A stretch of 64,000 bases of DNA from Balneolaceae bacterium. GTDB lineage: Bacteria > Bacteroidota > Rhodothermia > Balneolales > Balneolaceae. A program made the position numbers and the translations under genes. Shown in pieces: positions 8,972 to 17,730 of this stretch (position 1 is its first letter; each line of letters opens with the position of its first letter). The stretch covers positions 62,001 through 126,000 of the forward strand of contig JAGYJQ010000006.1 of assembly GCA_018401935.1 (NCBI GenBank). Reading direction: 5' to 3'. A model generated the notes under the pieces. That model was given only the letters and a program-made list of their open reading frames with translations, was not told the origin of the DNA and did no database searches.

Positions 8972-10120
8972 CTAGCGTTGATCGCCATTTAATTGCTTAG
9001 GATAACTACCAAATATTTTTACTTCTTCTGCTTCCTTACGTAATTCATCTATTGCTGCAGCCGTATGGCTATCGAACACATTAGCTTCAATATCCACATA
9101 GAATGAATATCGAAAAGGTTCGTTCATTCGTGGACGAGATTCTAACTTGCACACATTAATCCCGTGCCGGTGAAACACATTAAGGCATTCAACCAAGGAT
9201 CCCTCTTGATGGGATGTGACCATCATGAGGGAGGTTTTTGTGGGAAATTGTGGATCGACTTCTATGGCCTGACGAGATACTACCACAAATCGAGTATAAT
9301 TCTCTTGTTGATTAGCAATGTCATGTGCAATTATATGAAGCCCGTATAAATCAGCGGCATGTGCACCAGCAATGGCGGCTTGGGATAGATCTCCGTCCTC
9401 GAGCACGCGTTTGGCTGAAATAGCCGTATCAAGATAGGATTCAACGGTACATCTAGGAAGGCGTGATAAAAAATGCGTGCATTGTTCTATGGCTTTTGGG
9501 TGTGACAAAATACGTCTAATCTTATTGACTTCAACCGGTTCAACTGCTAGCAGACAATGTACAATTTTAATGATTTCTTCTCCGACAATATGCAGATTCG
9601 ACGCTCCCAGAATATCATAAATATCATTTATAGATCCCGCTGTAGTGTTTTCAATGGGTAACATGGCATAATCTACCCGTTCGTCCTTTAATGCTTGAGC
9701 GGCTTCTTGAAAGGTATCGTACCCGTAGTAATCTATTTGTTTATGTCGATCTTCAAAATGACGCATAGCCGCGAGATGGCTATATGCCCCATCGGTACCC
9801 TGATAGCTCACTCTGATGTGCCCATGGCCATTTTTATTTTGAAGATCGACTAAGGAATGCGTTTGATATCGCACCGAATTGGTAATAATTTCTCTAAACA
9901 AATGCTCCGCATAATACCGATCTAAGCCTTCTTCATTGGCAAAATCACGAATTTTATTAAGTAGTTTTTCTTCTCTTTCTAAATCTCTAATTCCGCTATT
10001 ATTAGCTAGTTTTAAGGCTGCTACTTCTTTAACAACTTGTTGGCGTTGGGCTAATGCTTTGATGATACGTTTGTCAATATCATCCAGTCTGTCCCGTATG
10101 GAATGAAGGTTTTCTTTCAT
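8972..10120 (-). CDS. pheA: Bifunctional chorismate mutase / prephenate dehydratase (P-protein)
   Basis: The enzyme converts chorismate to prephenate and then to phenylpyruvate in phenylalanine synthesis. Residues 1-90 form an AroQ-type chorismate mutase helix bundle. Residues about 103-283 are the prephenate dehydratase domain, with YQGTDGAYSHLAA, ENTTAGSINDIYD and the catalytic TRFVVV. Residues about 295-370 form an ACT domain with the CKLESRP feedback-binding motif. Allosteric inhibition by phenylalanine is therefore likely. At 382 residues it matches the family. It is monocistronic, with a long leader region upstream. Confidence 0.95.
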   Translation of the reverse strand: MKENLHSIRDRLDDIDKRIIKALAQRQQVVKEVAALKLANNSGIRDLEREEKLLNKIRDFANEEGLDRYYAEHLFREIITNSVRYQTHSLVDLQNKNGHGHIRVSYQGTDGAYSHLAAMRHFEDRHKQIDYYGYDTFQEAAQALKDERVDYAMLPIENTTAGSINDIYDILGASNLHIVGEEIIKIVHCLLAVEPVEVNKIRRILSHPKAIEQCTHFLSRLPRCTVESYLDTAISAKRVLEDGDLSQAAIAGAHAADLYGLHIIAHDIANQQENYTRFVVVSRQAIEVDPQFPTKTSLMMVTSHQEGSLVECLNVFHRHGINVCKLESRPRMNEPFRYSFYVDIEANVFDSHTAAAIDELRKEAEEVKIFGSYPKQLNGDQR

Positions 10121-10481
10121 CGAATAATCGGCTGGGAATATATAGTAAGTGGTTGTGAGGTGTACAATGATGCCAAGAGTGGGTATAGAAATAACTCTAA
10201 GCCATTGATGCAGAATATAGCATAAATTTTGCCCTTTCAGAATCCGTAATATAAACCTCTTTTTAGCTAGCCGAAAAAATGGACTTTTTTTGTTACTCCT
10301 TCACATAAATTTCATAATTAGACCGTATAATAGTTCTTCTATCATAAAGAATAAGTTGTAAGAACCAGTGATTAACCATTCACAACCCATTAAACCGAGA
10401 ACTTTTCGGAATATGTGAGTTTTGTTATGTACACTATATTTCAATTCATTCTTCAATCATCATTCATTTAATTATTACATC
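10121..10481. other. 361-base intergenic region between divergent pheA and azurin genes
   Basis: This is the longest non-coding stretch in the window. I see no tRNA, no open frame of note and no riboswitch-like fold. It is AT-rich and should carry both divergent promoters. One sigma70-like element is listed separately. Confidence 0.5.
10290..10318 (+). promoter_or_regulatory. Possible sigma70-like promoter for the azurin gene
   Basis: TTGTTA and CATAAT are separated by exactly 17 bases, giving a leader of roughly 155 bases to the azurin ATG. A further TATAAT lies at 10326-10331 without a good upstream box. Many FCB bacteria use a different housekeeping consensus, so this remains tentative. 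Confidence 0.3.
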
Positions 10482-10955
10482 ATGACATTCCTACTTAGTG
10501 TTTTATTTGCTTTCTCTAGCTTATTTAATACCGCACTTACTCCTAGTTTATCTTTGACCAGTGAGACGGAAAATTCGATCGATAAAGTTGAAATCGTTAT
10601 CGAAAGTAACGATCAAATGCGCTTTAATCTTTCTGAAATCACCGTTAAACAAGGGCAAACTGTTGTGCTAACGTTAAAGCATGTGGGTAAATTACCAAAA
10701 GCTGCAATGGGTCATAACTGGGTTTTACTCCAGCCAGACACTGATTTAGCTGCTTTTGCTATGAAAGCCATGAAGGCCAAGGACAATGAATATGTACCAG
10801 CTGAAGCTCCTGAAGTTGTGGTTAACACCATATTATTGGGTGGTGGAGAAGAAACCACCATTGAATTTGAGGCCCCTGCACCGGGTACCTATTCGTTCAT
10901 TTGCAGCTTCCCAGGTCATTATGCCCTAATGCAAGGAACGTTTACAGTAGAGTAA
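10482..10955 (+). CDS. Azurin-type blue copper protein
   Basis: This is a small periplasmic electron-carrier cupredoxin. I choose the ATG at 10482, which gives a 157-residue precursor beginning with a signal peptide (MTFLLSVLFAFSSLF). An earlier in-frame start would put 20 unlikely residues in front. All type 1 copper ligands of azurin are present: His78 in MGHNWVL, then Cys141, His146 and Met150 in FICSFPGHYALM. The cytochrome partner is not in the window. The gene is monocistronic and ends at a clear intrinsic terminator. Confidence 0.93.
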   Translation: MTFLLSVLFAFSSLFNTALTPSLSLTSETENSIDKVEIVIESNDQMRFNLSEITVKQGQTVVLTLKHVGKLPKAAMGHNWVLLQPDTDLAAFAMKAMKAKDNEYVPAEAPEVVVNTILLGGGEETTIEFEAPAPGTYSFICSFPGHYALMQGTFTVE

Positions 10956-10982
10956 GGTATTTATTACATTACTAACAATTGA

Positions 10983-11012
10983 AAGAGCTTAGTACCCCTA
11001 GGCTCTTTTTTT
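10983..11012 (+). terminator. Intrinsic terminator after the azurin gene
   Basis: A ten-base-pair stem (AAGAGCTTAG with CTAGGCTCTT, one T-G pair) encloses the loop TACCC. Its 3' arm runs into seven consecutive T residues. It lies 28 bases after the stop codon. Confidence 0.9.
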
Positions 11013-11051
11013 ATTTTCATTTTGAAATTAATACGCCAAAATAATCGACCT

Positions 11052-11456
11052 ATGAGTACCACCTTTAAAACGCCGGTCAAAAGTCGTCGTGGCCTCTCCT
11101 TTTTTGTAGGTTTCATTGGGGCTTATTTAGTGCCCATTGGACTCAACAATCTCTTAGTAGCAATTGGCCTAAGAGAATCACTCAGCGCAACCAATACCGA
11201 GTACATAGCGTATTGTATTTCCGGTTTACTATTAGGATATGCCACCATGTCAATAACCCCAGTACACCGGGTGCGCATACTTTCCTATCTAATTGGAAGT
11301 ATTCTACTGATGGATGCCATCGCATTTTTCTCGGGTCGCTTACCCTTGGCTTTTCTAATTGACCGAATGGTTTTCTTAGGATCCTTCAGTTTTTCGGGTG
11401 TTCTGAGCTTATTGATTCGTAATAAATCGAGTGTTGAAATAGGATCAGGTGGCTAA
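11052..11456 (+). CDS. Small polytopic membrane protein, function unknown
   Basis: I do not recognise this family. From the ATG at 11052 the protein has 134 residues; a TTG at 11022 could add ten more. A basic N-terminus (TPVKSRRG) precedes four hydrophobic stretches of about 18-24 residues, which would be four membrane helices with short connecting loops. No charged residues stand out inside the helices. It begins just after the azurin terminator, and its stop codon directly abuts the stop of the convergent AAA ATPase gene. Confidence 0.7.
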   Translation: MSTTFKTPVKSRRGLSFFVGFIGAYLVPIGLNNLLVAIGLRESLSATNTEYIAYCISGLLLGYATMSITPVHRVRILSYLIGSILLMDAIAFFSGRLPLAFLIDRMVFLGSFSFSGVLSLLIRNKSSVEIGSGG

Positions 11457-13172
11457 TTACGCTATTCTGAATCGTAACTCTTCGATTCGCGAAAGTAATT
11501 CTTGACGATCCATTTGCGAATACGCATCTGGAAGTAACTTCTTAGAGGTACATTCCAACACAGCCAATAAGGTTTGTAATTCTACCTCTTCCGGATAGGT
11601 TGGCGGAATAAAGTTTTGTATGACCTGTTCAAGCATGGCTAAATCTACCGACTCTTTACCATGAGCAACTGCTTCAAATTTAGCCCGCGTCAATACCGCT
11701 TCCATGTCGGCACCCGACAAGTGATACGAATCCGTTAAAAGAACCTCCGGTACTACCTCTTCTTCTAACTTAATCTTGGTTTTTTTAGCCATGGCCCTAA
11801 AAAGCTCCTCTTTTTCATCACTATTTTGAGGTGGAAATAAGGCGAGGTGTTCTTCGGCTCTACCCTGTCGTTTCAAATCAATGGGCATTAAATCCGGACG
11901 AGCTGTCATTAAAAACCAAATAATTCGTCCCCGATGCTCGGTATTACTCATAAAACTGGCAATTTGGGAGAATACCCTACTCGAAACACCACTGTCACCT
12001 GAGGCCGAACGATCTCCTAGGTAGGCATCTGCTTCATCAATCATTACCGCTACGGGTGCCATTGCTTCTAACAAGTGTAATATTTTCTCTAAATTCCCTT
12101 CGGTAACACCCTGCCATTGACTGCGGAAGTTTTTTAATTTTACCATGGGAATACCTACATCCTTTGCAAAACACTGCACTAAAAAAGTCTTGCCTGTTCC
12201 CACCGGTCCACAAACTAAATATCCCATAGGAAGTACTTCAGGATTACCTTCTTTTAGTGCTTTCGCTGTTAATTGTAAGTGCTCCTTCACTAGTCGGTGT
12301 CCAGCTACATCCTGCAAAGAGAATGCAGATTCAACAAATTCTAATAGCCCATAGGCTTCGGCTTCGATAAGTTCTTTCTTTGTTTGAGTAACGGTATCAA
12401 GATTCAATGGCTCTTGATTTTCTTTTGCATTGAAATAAAGTGATTGTAACTGAAGGATTGTTAAGCCTGCTGTCTGTTGGGCCAGAACATGTATGGGCAG
12501 TTCAAAAACCTTTGCGTACTCATCTACGGGAATTTCTGTTTCCAAATACCTGCGCCGTGCAGAAGCATTCGGATGCGGTATGGAGATTTCAGAGGTATAA
12601 GGATGCTGAATTAACGTGCGATTGAGATCATTTAAGTTCTCTGTTAGAATTATATGAGTAAAATCACCCCCTAACAGAACTGGGTCTTGAGCCCAACGGG
12701 TAATATACACTAAGGCATTTCTATCTTCTACCCCCGTAGATCCCGCATCATTCATAGGAACTATTGTTTCTGCTTGCTCCGTAATGAGCGCTACACTTTT
12801 ATTTTGACCCAATCGCAACCTAAAGTAGGACTCTAGTATAGAAAAAATACGAACCGGATCTTTAGGTAATGACTTAGCATAGGTAGTACCTAAGAGTGAA
12901 TCACGAGCTTGAAGCGCCTGCTCAAAATCTTCTCGAGATGCTTTATCTCTAAAATATACACCTGATGCGCGGTTATAAAAAAGAACGATGTCTCGTGCAC
13001 CAAAAAACTCATCTGCCAGAAATTCATGTAACCGCAAAAATTGGGGCGCTGATTCCCCAGATTCAATGGAGACCAAGTCATGGATATTGCCATGAATGAG
13101 GAAGGTATTTAATGTTCTACTTAAATACTTTTTTGCACATTCTTGTGACCAAATAGGATAGTGTGTAATCAT
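11457..13172 (-). CDS. AAA+ family ATPase (central AAA domain, spastin/FtsH-like core)
   Basis: The 571-residue protein has an unassigned N-terminal half (1-290), beginning with an HGNIHDLV segment and including an alpha/beta part that may be a degenerate second ATPase domain (ALITEQAETIVP, VLLGGDFTHIILTENL). One clear AAA module follows, with Walker A GPVGTGKT (about 318), Walker B VAVMIDEADAYLG (about 372), a sensor 1-like region (IWFLMTARPD) and an arginine-finger-like RQGRAEEH. Similar two-part proteins in other phyla act as remodelling ATPases, but the substrate is unknown. It probably acts in the cytoplasm; no signal or membrane segment is seen. Confidence 0.85.
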   Translation of the reverse strand: MITHYPIWSQECAKKYLSRTLNTFLIHGNIHDLVSIESGESAPQFLRLHEFLADEFFGARDIVLFYNRASGVYFRDKASREDFEQALQARDSLLGTTYAKSLPKDPVRIFSILESYFRLRLGQNKSVALITEQAETIVPMNDAGSTGVEDRNALVYITRWAQDPVLLGGDFTHIILTENLNDLNRTLIQHPYTSEISIPHPNASARRRYLETEIPVDEYAKVFELPIHVLAQQTAGLTILQLQSLYFNAKENQEPLNLDTVTQTKKELIEAEAYGLLEFVESAFSLQDVAGHRLVKEHLQLTAKALKEGNPEVLPMGYLVCGPVGTGKTFLVQCFAKDVGIPMVKLKNFRSQWQGVTEGNLEKILHLLEAMAPVAVMIDEADAYLGDRSASGDSGVSSRVFSQIASFMSNTEHRGRIIWFLMTARPDLMPIDLKRQGRAEEHLALFPPQNSDEKEELFRAMAKKTKIKLEEEVVPEVLLTDSYHLSGADMEAVLTRAKFEAVAHGKESVDLAMLEQVIQNFIPPTYPEEVELQTLLAVLECTSKKLLPDAYSQMDRQELLSRIEELRFRIA

Positions 13173-13227
13173 GAGCTATGTATGCCTATAAATAAAATCA
13201 GAGATTTACATCGATCACGACTAAATA

Positions 13228-14511
13228 TCAATCGCGATCTAAAACCACCATTTTTACGGTTTCAATTCGACTTTGTGTCGCTTTACTGATAATAAATCGG
13301 AATTGTTGAATAACACATTCTTCGTTCACTCTTGGAATACGCCCTAAATGATTGATAATAAATCCCGCAAGCGTGTCATATTCATTGGGTTCTTCAGGAA
13401 TATTTACTTCCTCAAATTCTTGATTAAGTTCTTCTATCTCCACATTCCCACTGATAATGTAGGTATGGTCAGCAATGCGTTTCATGATCTCATCTTCTAT
13501 GTCATGTTCGTCCTGAATATCTCCTACAAGTTCTTCTAGCACATCTTCTATAGTAACCATCCCAGCCGTTCCCCCGTATTCATCGAGTACAATAGCAACC
13601 GATAGGTTTGCTTGTCTAAATTCTGCCAATAAATCTTTTGATCTCTTGGTATAAGGCACCAATTTAATTGGTCGAAGAATTTCTTGTATGGTTTTAGGAT
13701 TGTTAAATAAATCATAGGCATATACAACCCCAATTACATCGTCAATAGATTCTTTGTAAACGGGTAACTTAGAGTGCCCCGAACTTATAAATAGCTGGCT
13801 CACCTCCTCTATTGAAGTCCCTTTTTCTACCGCTTCGATTTCGATTCTAGGGACCATACTTTCTTTAACTCGTTTATTGGATAATTCGAGTACATTATGC
13901 AAGATCTCGGAGTCATCTTGATCCAAATCTCCATTCCCGCCACTATCTCGAAGTTCTTGAACAATACGCTCAACATCTTGCCGCCTATAAATTGAAGAAG
14001 TGTCCTCTGATTCATTGGAGATCAATGAGATTATTTGGCGAGACGCACCATCGGCAATGATGATTAACGGTCGTAACACAAAGTGTAACACTCGAATTGG
14101 TAGGGCTATAAAATGTATGAGTGAATCTGCTTGTGCTCTAAAAATGGCTTTGGGCAAGATTTCACCGAAAATCATGATAAACACAGAGGCCAGTATGGTC
14201 TGCAAACTCAGAACCATGGGATCGCTTGGTAGTTCCCCAACATAATCGAGGTAAATCTGGGTAATTGGGTCTGCCAAGAATATGGCCATTAAAGTGGCGT
14301 AGACTACATTGACAATATTATTACCTACCAAAGTAGTGGTTAGAAAACTTTCCGGTCTACTTTTGAAAAAATCAATGGCCTTCGCTACCAAATTTGTACG
14401 GCGCGACGCCACTTCTAGCTTAAGCTTGTTAGCGGAAACAAATGCGATTTCAGAACCCGAAAAAAAACCGCTTAATACCAAAGTTCCAAGGATTAGAAGC
14501 CACTCATTCAT
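13228..14511 (-). CDS. CNNM/CorC (HlyC) family membrane protein with DUF21 and CBS domains
   Basis: The 427-residue protein has an N-terminal DUF21 membrane domain (about 1-185, starting MNEWLLILGTLVLSGFFSGSE) with about four helices. A CBS pair follows (about 205-325, with MVPRIEIEAV and VVYAYDLFNN, and the EYGGTAGMVTIEDVLEELVGDI signature), then a C-terminal CorC_HlyC domain. Characterised relatives export magnesium or divalent cations; older annotations call them hemolysins or, in Bacteroidota, GldE-like gliding proteins. The upstream gene is 79 bases away, so co-transcription is possible but not required. Confidence 0.9.
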   Translation of the reverse strand: MNEWLLILGTLVLSGFFSGSEIAFVSANKLKLEVASRRTNLVAKAIDFFKSRPESFLTTTLVGNNIVNVVYATLMAIFLADPITQIYLDYVGELPSDPMVLSLQTILASVFIMIFGEILPKAIFRAQADSLIHFIALPIRVLHFVLRPLIIIADGASRQIISLISNESEDTSSIYRRQDVERIVQELRDSGGNGDLDQDDSEILHNVLELSNKRVKESMVPRIEIEAVEKGTSIEEVSQLFISSGHSKLPVYKESIDDVIGVVYAYDLFNNPKTIQEILRPIKLVPYTKRSKDLLAEFRQANLSVAIVLDEYGGTAGMVTIEDVLEELVGDIQDEHDIEDEIMKRIADHTYIISGNVEIEELNQEFEEVNIPEEPNEYDTLAGFIINHLGRIPRVNEECVIQQFRFIISKATQSRIETVKMVVLDRD

Positions 14512-14590
14512 TTCGTGGCCTCCTTAGATGTGTAGTATGTATGTACTCTACTCGATGGAGGTTCGTCGTTCATTAATTATTTATTGGTTC

Positions 14591-15400
14591 TCATTTATTT
14601 TGAAACCCAGGATTTCTTTTTTCTAAGAAGGCATTTACTCCTTCCTCGAAATCATGCGTTTCGAAAAGCGCGCCGAACAGCTTCGCTTCTTTCTCAAAAA
14701 ATTGTGTTGAATACGTATAATGTTGGAATTTCATAGCAAAAATAACACTTTTTATGGCTAAAGGAGCCATAGAACACAACGGACTGATCCAGTTTTTTGC
14801 TTGATCTAACATATCCTCGTTTTCTTGCTCTAATATAGCATTAAATATCCCTACATCTACCCCTTGCTTTGCGGTAACTGTTTTGGCTGTGGTCATCCAC
14901 TCCATTGCTTTGGCGTACCCAATTAGGCGTGCCAGCCTAACGGTTCCTCCAAAGCCAGGGATTAAGCCCAATTTCACCTCTGGAAACCCAATGATAGCGT
15001 TTGGAGCCGCTAGCCTAAAGTCACAAGCTATGGCCAACTCAGCACCACCACCTAATGCATATCCTTCTACGAGGGCTACGGTCGGTACAGGTAGCTGTTC
15101 TATCTGCCCAAAGATGCGTTGCCCTCGGGTCGATACTGCTTGTGCCTCAGCCTTGGTTTTCCCTTTAAATTCTTTGATATCTGCGCCCGCTACAAAAGCC
15201 TTAGACCCAGCTCCTTGTAAGATAATACAGCGTATTGGGTTGGTTGGCTGCTCTAATTTAGGGTGGATTTGAGTGGACCATTCATCCAGTTCCTCAAGCA
15301 CATCAGCATTTAGCGCATTCAAGACCTCTGGCCGGTTTATAGTTAGCACAGCTACTTGCCCCTCTACCTCCCAAATAAGATGCTCAAATGATTTTCGCAT
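14591..15400 (-). CDS. Enoyl-CoA hydratase/isomerase family protein
   Basis: A crotonase-fold enzyme of 269 residues. The acyl-CoA oxyanion-hole segments are AFVAGADIKEF (about 70) and YALGGGAELAIACD (about 115), with the family signature FPEVKLGLIPGFGGTVRLARLIG following (about 143-165). A catalytic glutamate lies in FPEVKLG, and the second glutamate position in GGGAELA is also kept, so hydratase activity is plausible. It is the last member of a four-gene train led by pspA, with five bases between it and the preceding gene, an unexpected companion for a membrane-stress cluster. Confidence 0.9.
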   Translation of the reverse strand: MRKSFEHLIWEVEGQVAVLTINRPEVLNALNADVLEELDEWSTQIHPKLEQPTNPIRCIILQGAGSKAFVAGADIKEFKGKTKAEAQAVSTRGQRIFGQIEQLPVPTVALVEGYALGGGAELAIACDFRLAAPNAIIGFPEVKLGLIPGFGGTVRLARLIGYAKAMEWMTTAKTVTAKQGVDVGIFNAILEQENEDMLDQAKNWISPLCSMAPLAIKSVIFAMKFQHYTYSTQFFEKEAKLFGALFETHDFEEGVNAFLEKRNPGFQNK

Positions 15401-15405
15401 GGTTA

Positions 15406-16401
15406 TTACCTTATTGGCTTCTTGGATGAGCTGGCAGAACTGGTTGAGTCCGTTGTGCCAGCTGTGTCAGGATCTTGGTTCAAAGAAATCTGATTTGAAA
15501 CAGCTGTGCTATGCCTAGCTTCATTAAACGCCTCAGATTCCTTTGAGCTGGCTTTTTTTGTTTCAATTTGCATGAGCAACTCATCTAGTTGTGCTTCGGA
15601 GTAATAGTCCTGGGTTTGGTTGTCATGTATATCTAAATCCATTGTATCGAGTAATTCAGCTGTCTCATCCACGTCTGTCAATAAATTATCCAACTGGAAT
15701 CCAATTTCTTCTGGTTTATTCATGGTCATTGACTGCTCATATATGTATCGAATGGCGTCTTCTATTGTTTCTAGGTGGGTTTCGCACATAGCAAATTTTT
15801 CTTGAGCCACGGTAAATTTCTGCAACCGCTTTTGTAAAATAGTAACCCGCCTAGTTTTTGAATCTTTAAGTTTACCGGGTTCTAATGTTTTAATATGATT
15901 GATTAACTCAACCAATTCTGACTCGACTTGTTTCTCTACTTGGACATTCAAATAAAGATTATAACGACGTATGAGATCCAACAGATTTAGATGATTGGTC
16001 AATAAACTATCTAACTTTTCTGAAATAGTACTCAGCAAGCCCTGCGAGGTGTAGGGGAGTTTATCAAAATTTTCGGTAATGAGCTTAGTGAGGTGTTTTG
16101 ATACCAAAAATCGCTTTTGTGAGGCCTGATCCAACGATTGGAATATGGCCTTATCGTTATTGGTATGGTAACGCTCCTGCATTTTTTTGAGCTCAATTTT
16201 TTTCCGAAACTTGGGTAGTTTGGTGGCAATTCCCAGATATACGAGCTCTGCTCCCATTAGTCCTGACAAGAGGGCTATTCCTAGGTCTGGTACATAGGAT
16301 GTTAATGCAATTGAACCAGCCCCTCCTAGAATGAGTGCTGCAACATTGATGGGGTGCTTAAAAACTTCCCGAGCATAATTAATTGAGCCTTCAGTATTCA
16401 T
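15406..16401 (-). CDS. Membrane-anchored coiled-coil protein in the pspA operon, function unknown
   Basis: Two adjacent hydrophobic segments at residues 16-60 (VAALILGGAGSIAL and IALLSGLMGAELVYLGIA) suggest a membrane hairpin. About 270 polar, heptad-rich residues follow, predicted to be coiled coil and cytoplasmic, ending in a Ser/Thr-rich tail. I do not recognise a named family. Gene spacings of seven and five bases place it in one transcript with pspA and the 139-residue coiled-coil protein. A role as membrane receptor or scaffold for PspA is an inference from context. Confidence 0.75.
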   Translation of the reverse strand: MNTEGSINYAREVFKHPINVAALILGGAGSIALTSYVPDLGIALLSGLMGAELVYLGIATKLPKFRKKIELKKMQERYHTNNDKAIFQSLDQASQKRFLVSKHLTKLITENFDKLPYTSQGLLSTISEKLDSLLTNHLNLLDLIRRYNLYLNVQVEKQVESELVELINHIKTLEPGKLKDSKTRRVTILQKRLQKFTVAQEKFAMCETHLETIEDAIRYIYEQSMTMNKPEEIGFQLDNLLTDVDETAELLDTMDLDIHDNQTQDYYSEAQLDELLMQIETKKASSKESEAFNEARHSTAVSNQISLNQDPDTAGTTDSTSSASSSKKPIR

Positions 16402-16408
16402 TATTTAT

Positions 16409-16828
16409 TTACTGCCTACCTATTGTTTTACTTGTTTTGCCAGCTCTAGCCCTTTTGTTTATTTCGTCGTTAATTAGGCCCATTTCGTTATTGATTATTT
16501 CCAGGCTCTCTTTCGCCTTTATTTGTTCGGTATTACTAGCCTCTTCAGCCATATTAGCTTTTTCAAGCCCGCTTTGCTCCATAGCGTGATCAACTCTATT
16601 GGTATTCTCCTGAGTGTTGGGCAATTCCGATTGTTCCAACCAATTACCTTCGTTGAATGTCACGCCTAATCGTGATAAAGAAGCTTCTACCCCATGTAAG
16701 GCACGCTGTATCTTAGCGCTTTGAACCGCAGCTTTATGCTCTTTTTTCAGGGCTTTGATTTCCGCATAATGCTGTTTCCAAACGTTTTTCAGTGATTCGA
16801 ATTCGGTATGTTTTGGATCCTCTGACAA
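16409..16828 (-). CDS. Small coiled-coil protein between pspA and the membrane coiled-coil gene
   Basis: The protein has 139 residues, is highly charged, and has long helical stretches rich in Lys, Glu and Ala (residues 15-50 and 80-130). It has no signal peptide, membrane segment or cysteines. It is not similar to a family I can name. It lies five bases downstream of pspA and seven upstream of the membrane coiled-coil gene. It may be an adaptor between those two. Confidence 0.7.
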   Translation of the reverse strand: MSEDPKHTEFESLKNVWKQHYAEIKALKKEHKAAVQSAKIQRALHGVEASLSRLGVTFNEGNWLEQSELPNTQENTNRVDHAMEQSGLEKANMAEEASNTEQIKAKESLEIINNEMGLINDEINKRARAGKTSKTIGRQ

Positions 16829-16833
16829 ATGGA

Positions 16834-17652
16834 CTAGTTTTTAGAACCAATTGATTTTTTGGTAGATGTATTTTCCTGAGTTGAGCTGCTACCATCTTTC
16901 TCCGAAGATTCACCTTCAAGACCCTCTCCTTGGGTTAATGCATCCTGATTTGCTGATGAGTCGGTTGTTCGCTGCTTTTCTATTGCACTTTCAGGATTCA
17001 TTTCCAGTTTAAACTGCTCTACTAACTCGTGAGCTCGTAATTTTTCTGCATTAGCTTCAATTTCCATGGTCTGAGTGTCTAGGCTATCCAATGCAATTTC
17101 CATTCTGGCTTCATTTTTAGCTGATTCTTCGTTGAGGCGATTAATCATTTCGTCATGCGTTTGATCTATTCCACCCACCTCAAATTGCTCTAACGTATCA
17201 GCTATTTTCGCCTGCCATTCGGAGCGTTCACTTGCTCTCAGAGCTTCTTTAGCTTCCTGTATTTTACGGTCTTTTTCACGCATGAACACCTCTTTCACTT
17301 TTAATGCCTTTTCATAGGCTTTTTCTGCAAATTCAAGTTGATTTTTGGTTGAAATCAAATCCGCTTTGGCTTTTTCTAATTGTAAGGCATACCCTTCTGC
17401 TATATCGTCCCGATTTGCTTGAATAGCCGATTTAATTTTTCTAGTGAGGTCTTTGACTCGTTCATCCCCTCTGCTAGCCTCTTTTTTTAGCATAATGAGG
17501 TTTGCTTTGACCGTTGCGATATTCTCGTTCATTTGAGGGATTTGATCATTTAGTTCGCGAATATTTTGCTCCAAAATCAATTTTGGATTTTCCATAGAGC
17601 TCACTACGCCCCCGAATAGAGATTTAATGGCACGAATAAAACGTTGAAACAT
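16834..17652 (-). CDS. pspA: PspA/IM30 (Vipp1) family membrane-stress protein
   Basis: PspA/IM30 proteins are bacterial ESCRT-III-like proteins that polymerise on stressed inner membranes. The start is typical (MFQRFIRAIKSLFGG, an amphipathic helix), followed by MENPKLILEQNIRELNDQIP and a long helical hairpin to about residue 215. A Ser/Thr/Glu-rich, probably disordered tail of about 55 residues extends beyond the usual PspA end. pspF, pspB and pspC are absent; instead the operon holds two coiled-coil proteins and a crotonase. The gene starts 78 bases downstream of the thymidine phosphorylase gene. Confidence 0.9.
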   Translation of the reverse strand: MFQRFIRAIKSLFGGVVSSMENPKLILEQNIRELNDQIPQMNENIATVKANLIMLKKEASRGDERVKDLTRKIKSAIQANRDDIAEGYALQLEKAKADLISTKNQLEFAEKAYEKALKVKEVFMREKDRKIQEAKEALRASERSEWQAKIADTLEQFEVGGIDQTHDEMINRLNEESAKNEARMEIALDSLDTQTMEIEANAEKLRAHELVEQFKLEMNPESAIEKQRTTDSSANQDALTQGEGLEGESSEKDGSSSTQENTSTKKSIGSKN

Positions 17653-17730
17653 AATTTTTGGAGTATTTAATAGATTAATTAGGCTTATTTCTTGGTACTG
17701 TAATGTATTTAAAATTACGGATAAACTCTG

